This document shows positions 60,445 to 64,000 of a DNA stretch of 64,000 nucleotides, one piece after another. Position 1 is the stretch's first letter, and each line of letters starts with the position of its first letter. The stretch covers positions 167,113 through 231,112 of the forward strand of contig PHCC01000007.1 in NCBI GenBank assembly GCA_002842215.1, given 5' to 3'. The notes under the pieces are model-generated. The model was not told the DNA's origin and ran no database searches. It was given only the letters and a program-made list of their open reading frames with translations. The stretch comes from Betaproteobacteria bacterium HGW-Betaproteobacteria-9 (lineage in GTDB: Bacteria > Pseudomonadota > Gammaproteobacteria > Burkholderiales > Burkholderiaceae_C). The position numbers and the translations under genes were made by a program.

Positions 60445-61562
60445 TCTTCAAGTCTGTTTTTTCGATGTCCGGTGGCGGAGCCCTGGCCGGGCTCGCGCTG
60501 AGCCTGCTGCTGTTGCCATTCGGGGCGTCGGCGTCCAACTCTGCCAAACGGCGACCGGCGTCGCTGGCCCCGGCTGAAGTACCCAGCCTTTTTTACGCCG
60601 ACCACGAAGCCGCGATGGCTTTTGCCACCGACCTGGCGCAGCGGCGCAACCTCGACCCCGACTGGGTCCGGCAACAGATCGGGCACGCGCAGCACCTGCC
60701 TCAGGCGGTGCGCCTCATGGCCCCCGCCCCAACGGGAACGCCCAAAAACTGGTCGGCCTACCGCGCCCGCTTTGTCGAGCCGATCCGCATCGAGGCCGGC
60801 CGCCAGTTTTGGCTGGCCAACCGCGAGACGCTGGAGCGGGCCGAAGCCGAGTTCGGCGTGCCCGCGAGCCTGATCGTCGGCGTGATCGGTGTGGAGACGC
60901 TCTACGGCCGCCACACGGGCAACTTCCGCGTGATCGATAGCCTCACCACGCTGGCGTTCGACTTCCCGGCCAGCCACCCGCGCGCCCAGGCGCGCACCGA
61001 GTTTTTCCGTGCCGAGCTGGAGCAATACCTCAGCCTGGCACACCGCACCGGCATGGACCCGCAGAGCGCCCGCGGCAGCTACGCCGGTGCCATGGGCTGG
61101 CCCCAGTTCATGCCCAGCAGCTGGGTCAAATACGCCATCGATTACGACCGCGACGACCGGATCGACCTGTTCAACAGCACGAGCGACGTGATCGGTTCCG
61201 TGGCCAACTACTTCAAGACCTTCGGCTGGCTGCCCGGCATGCCTACCCACTACGCCGTCACGCTCGCGGGCGATGCCACCGATCTGGACACCCTGCTCGC
61301 GCCCGACATCCTGCCCAGCTTCAGCGTGGAGAGCTTCACCGCCAAAGGCGCCGTGCTCGAAGGTGCGGCGCTCGAACACACCGGCAAACTCGCGCTCGTC
61401 GAGCTGCAGAACGGCGACCCCGCCAACGGCGGAGGTCCGCCCAGCTACGTGGCGGGCACCGACAACTTCTACACCGTCACCCGCTACAACTGGAGCAGTT
61501 ACTACGCCCTGGCGGTGATCGAACTGGGTGAAGCGGTGCAGGCCGGTTTGCCCTGGCGCTGA
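60441..61562 (+). CDS. mltB: Lytic murein transglycosylase MltB
   Basis: The protein has 373 residues from the TTG at 60441, which overlaps the tgpA stop (TTGA) and has GAGG at the right distance. ATG 60465 lacks a ribosome binding site and would cut off the lysine of the signal peptide. The signal peptide ends near GASA. The SLT domain has the catalytic Glu in GVIGVETLYGRHTG, GAMGWPQFMPSSW and YDRDDRIDLFNSTSDVIGS. There is no lipobox cysteine, so it is probably periplasmic and soluble. It cleaves glycan strands. Confidence 0.93.
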   Translation: MIFKSVFSMSGGGALAGLALSLLLLPFGASASNSAKRRPASLAPAEVPSLFYADHEAAMAFATDLAQRRNLDPDWVRQQIGHAQHLPQAVRLMAPAPTGTPKNWSAYRARFVEPIRIEAGRQFWLANRETLERAEAEFGVPASLIVGVIGVETLYGRHTGNFRVIDSLTTLAFDFPASHPRAQARTEFFRAELEQYLSLAHRTGMDPQSARGSYAGAMGWPQFMPSSWVKYAIDYDRDDRIDLFNSTSDVIGSVANYFKTFGWLPGMPTHYAVTLAGDATDLDTLLAPDILPSFSVESFTAKGAVLEGAALEHTGKLALVELQNGDPANGGGPPSYVAGTDNFYTVTRYNWSSYYALAVIELGEAVQAGLPWR

Positions 61563-61663
61563 CAGGGCGGTCCGGTCAACCCGAGCGAGGACCTCCGGAA
61601 CGTGAAACCATTTCAGACTTGCCCGGCTCTCACCCATTCACCTGACGCCCACACCGGCCCCCA

Positions 61664-62257
61664 ATGAAAAAGCGCCTCAAGGCCTGGCTGCCCTCCGCCG
61701 ACAGTATCCGCAACAACCGCTGGTTGCGATGGCTGGGGCCAACCCTGCACCACCCCCGCCTGTGGCACTTCAGCCGCAAGGGCATTGCCATGGGGCTGGC
61801 GCTGGGCATCTTTTTCGGGCTGCTGGTCCCGGTGGCGCAGATGCCCCTGTCGGCCGCCGCCGCCGTCATCCTGCGGGCCAACCTGCCGATGGCCGTGGCC
61901 AGCACCTTGGTGACCAACCCGGTGACCTTTGGCCCGGTGTACTACGGGGCTTACCGCGTTGGCAAGGCCGTGCTCGGTGAGCCGCCACTCACCGAAGCGC
62001 AAGCCAGCGCCTTGCTGGAGCGGGCCGTGAAAACGCAGCAGGCCGAAGGGTGGAAAGACCGTCTGGAGGGTGCGCTGCGGCGGCTGGCGACGGTCGGCAA
62101 ACCGCTGGTGGTGGGCCTGGCCATCGTGGCCACCTTGAGCGGCCTGGCGGTGTATTTCATCATCAGCGCGATCTGGACCCTGCGCGTGCGCTGGAGTCGT
62201 TCGCGCCGCCTGAAGGACCGGGTCACCCGGTTGAAACCGTCGGCCGATCAGCCCTGA
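61664..62257 (+). CDS. DUF2062 membrane protein
   Basis: The 197-residue protein has positively charged ends and three or four helices. The DUF2062 pattern FSRKGIAMGLALGIFFGLLVP and LRANLPMAVASTLVTNPVTFGPVYYGAYRVG is clear. The function is unknown. It lies 101 bases after mltB, and its 3' end overlaps the converging transglutaminase gene by 10 bases. Confidence 0.92.
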   Translation: MKKRLKAWLPSADSIRNNRWLRWLGPTLHHPRLWHFSRKGIAMGLALGIFFGLLVPVAQMPLSAAAAVILRANLPMAVASTLVTNPVTFGPVYYGAYRVGKAVLGEPPLTEAQASALLERAVKTQQAEGWKDRLEGALRRLATVGKPLVVGLAIVATLSGLAVYFIISAIWTLRVRWSRSRRLKDRVTRLKPSADQP

Positions 62258-63114
62258 GTCCGGCCCGGTTTGTCCGCGTCGGTCCAGGGCCCGATGCGGA
62301 TGTCCACCACCATGCTTTCTTCACCCCCACCCCGGCGCAGCCCCTTGATCGGCAGGCAGGCGGTGTAGTCGGTGGCGGCGGCGAGGCGGATGTGGCGTTT
62401 GTCGGTGGGGCAGCGGTGGGTCACGTCCAGGCTGATCCAGCGGCGCGCGGCCGGATCCAGACAGACGTCGGCCCAGGCGTGGCTGGCGAGGTCGGGTTCG
62501 TTGGCGGCGTAGAAATAGCCACTCACGTAACGCGCCGGCAGGCCGATGCTGCGGCACACCGCCACCATCACATGCGCCTGGTCCTGGCACACGCCGAGTT
62601 CCCAGTCGAACGCTTCGAGCGCGGTGGTCTCCACGTCGGTGCTGCCCTTGCGGTACTGCACCTTGTCGGCCACGGCGCTGGCCAGGGCCACGAGGTCGGC
62701 CACGCAGGGCAGCTCGCCGCGCGCGCGCGCCGCCATCAACGCCGGCACGGTCTGCATGGCCCACAGCGCCATGCGCGGGTGCGGCTCGGCCAGCGGCGTG
62801 GAACGCAAGTAAAACGAGGGATGCGGCAGCGTCGGCGGGTCGGTGAACTCGGACACGCCGTGCGTCACCACCGTGCCCATGGCCGAGATGCTGTTCTCGC
62901 GCAGGTTCTGCTCGGGTCGGGCCACGAGGCTGAAGCTGTGCACACGGTTGCCCTCGGTGTCGGGCTGCGGGTGCAGCGTGCCGGGGGTTCGGATCTCCCA
63001 GTACTCCACCGTCTGGCAGACGCTGCTGACCGGCCAGAGGTGCAGCGTCTGCACCGTGTAGAGCAGCGGCTGGCTGTAGCGGAAAAGGGTGTTGTGGTGG
63101 ATGACCAGTTTCAT
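62248..63114 (-). CDS. Transglutaminase-like domain protein with N-terminal region
   Basis: The 288-residue protein has an N-terminal beta domain (LVIHHNTLFRYSQPLLYTVQTLHLWP) and a transglutaminase-like core with Cys in LGVCQDQAHVMVAVCRS, His in ASHAWADVC and Asp in WISLDVTH. Such proteins usually sit with alpha-E and circularly permuted ATP-grasp genes, as here with the alpha-E gene upstream. The start is ATG 63114. Confidence 0.93.
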   Translation of the reverse strand: MKLVIHHNTLFRYSQPLLYTVQTLHLWPVSSVCQTVEYWEIRTPGTLHPQPDTEGNRVHSFSLVARPEQNLRENSISAMGTVVTHGVSEFTDPPTLPHPSFYLRSTPLAEPHPRMALWAMQTVPALMAARARGELPCVADLVALASAVADKVQYRKGSTDVETTALEAFDWELGVCQDQAHVMVAVCRSIGLPARYVSGYFYAANEPDLASHAWADVCLDPAARRWISLDVTHRCPTDKRHIRLAAATDYTACLPIKGLRRGGGEESMVVDIRIGPWTDADKPGRTQG

Positions 63115-63220
63115 GGGGTACCGGGATGGCACAAGGGAGAAGCCCCAAGTTGTCCAAGGGACCCGCATGGTACCTGCCGCCGCCGTCCAGAAGACACACA
63201 GCGAGCAGGGCAGCCACTGC

Positions 63221-63301
63221 GCGCCGGCACCGCTGGGCCGGCTTCGCCGGACAGCCACTGCCGCCCCCAAGGGGGGGTGACGCGAAGCGGCGCGGGGGGG
63301 C
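63221..63301 (-). repeat. Dispersed stop-codon-anchored repeat, copy G (reverse orientation)
   Basis: On the minus strand it starts immediately after the TAG of the alpha-E gene with GCCCCCCCGCGCCGCTTCGCG, then CCCCCCCTTGGGGG and CCGGCGAAGCCGG. It is oriented the same way relative to its upstream gene as the plus-strand copies. Confidence 0.72.
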
Positions 63302-64000
63302 CTAGTGCACCGTGGGGACGAGGAAGTCCTGGCTGATCCGCCCGCCGAGTTCGTTCACGCGGTCCAGGAACTGCGTCAGGAAGGCGTGCAGGCCGGTGGA
63401 AAGGATCTCGTCGATGCGGGCATATTGCAGATCGGCCTTGAGCTTGCCAGCACGGCGCAGGGTCTCGCCCGAGGTGTCGTTGGCCACCACAGCGAGATTG
63501 CTCACCACCTCGTTCAGGCTGGCGGCCAGGCTGCGCGGCATGTCGGGACGCAGGATCAGCAGCTCGGCGACGCGCTCGGGCGTGATCACGTCGCGGTAGA
63601 CCTTGCGGTAGACCTCGAAGCCGGACACCGAGCGCAGGATCGCGCTCCAGTGGTAGAAGTCGTACTCCTGATCCTGCGCGCTGGCGGCGCCGAAAAAGTC
63701 GCTCTGCACGGCGTGGAACTTCACGTCCAGCAGGCGCGCCGTGTTGTCGGCCCGCTCCAGGAACGAGCCCATGCGGTAGAAGTGAAAAGCTTCGTCCTGC
63801 AGCATGGTGCCCACGGCCACGCCGCGCGAAAGGTGCGAGCGGTGCTTGACCCATTCGAAGAAAGCGCCCGGATCGCGTTCGAATTCCTTCGTCTTGAGGT
63901 AACCCGCCAGTTTGAGCCAGGTGGCGTTCTGCGTTTCCCAGAGCTCGGTGGTCAGCGCGCCGCGCACGGCCCGCGCGTTTTCGCGGGCCGCGCGCAGGCA
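63302..64000 (-). CDS. Alpha-E domain protein, 5' end beyond the window
   Basis: The frame is open to the right edge, giving about 232 residues, so the N-terminus is missing; the GTG at 63967 is probably internal. The helical sequence with GALTTELWETQNATWLKLAGY, SFLERADNTARLLDVKF and SVSGFEVYRKVY is typical of alpha-E proteins. It is followed by the transglutaminase gene, with repeat G between them. The role is unknown; it is usually found with ATP-grasp ligase genes. Confidence 0.9.
   Translation of the reverse strand, partial: CLRAARENARAVRGALTTELWETQNATWLKLAGYLKTKEFERDPGAFFEWVKHRSHLSRGVAVGTMLQDEAFHFYRMGSFLERADNTARLLDVKFHAVQSDFFGAASAQDQEYDFYHWSAILRSVSGFEVYRKVYRDVITPERVAELLILRPDMPRSLAASLNEVVSNLAVVANDTSGETLRRAGKLKADLQYARIDEILSTGLHAFLTQFLDRVNELGGRISQDFLVPTVH

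Overview
The window is a high-GC, gene-dense chromosomal segment. Its gene content, TRAP transporters, suf locus with sufT and dispersed GC-rich intergenic elements suggest a betaproteobacterium of the Comamonadaceae, most likely Hydrogenophaga or a close relative (inference from gene types and style; no database search was possible). No rRNA or tRNA gene and no CRISPR array was seen.

Layout. 1-514: tail of an amidase. 710-6687: SUF iron-sulfur operon sufB-C-D-S-U-T. 6731-8649 (minus): fdxA, a DUF2249 protein and nnrS, divergent from nsrR (8773). The suf promoter and the nnrS/nsrR intergenic region share 23-bp NsrR-type operators, which suggests that Fe-S assembly and nitric-oxide defence are one NO-sensing regulon. 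9321-13230: a large SARP/AAA ATPase regulator divergent from a 67-residue protein and a truncated hemoglobin. 13423-14070: a single integron-type gene cassette carrying an NADPH-dependent FMN reductase, with a 72-bp attC and a GTTGGGC boundary, in an AT-richer patch without an integrase. 14526-18626: a DUF3616 protein, two uncharacterised proteins, a FabMG-type protein and a small ORF coupled to creD. 18623-22215: creB-creC-creD with a canonical Cre tag in front of creD.

22270-28236: shikimate-dehydrogenase-like gene, TRAP transporter dctPQM, gluconokinase and a divergent GntR-type LacI regulator; two identical perfect palindromes 135 bp apart flank the divergent promoters, so this looks like a gluconate uptake unit. 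28427-36700: pentitol operon with ABC transporter genes, ribitol-dehydrogenase-like and D-arabinitol-dehydrogenase-like genes, an AraC regulator and a wrecked xylulokinase gene. 36736-45060: a serine hydrolase, a 7TMR-DISM protein with a degenerate GGDEF domain, an unusual bifunctional penicillin-binding protein and mrcA.

45130-49765 (minus): nitronate monooxygenase, acyl-CoA dehydrogenase and etfBA. 50130-53043: a second TRAP transporter. 53040-56200 (minus): MscS channel, enoyl-CoA hydratase and histone-deacetylase-like protein. 56224-62257: moxR, DUF58, a TgpA-type transglutaminase, mltB and a DUF2062 gene. 62248-64000 (minus): a transglutaminase and the start-less end of an alpha-E gene.

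A dispersed repeat occurs at least seven times (near 5522, 30783, 31729, 36086, 57142, 58299 and 63301). It always starts at or within a few bases of the stop codon of the upstream gene, in the same orientation relative to that gene, and in several copies its first three bases are the stop codon.
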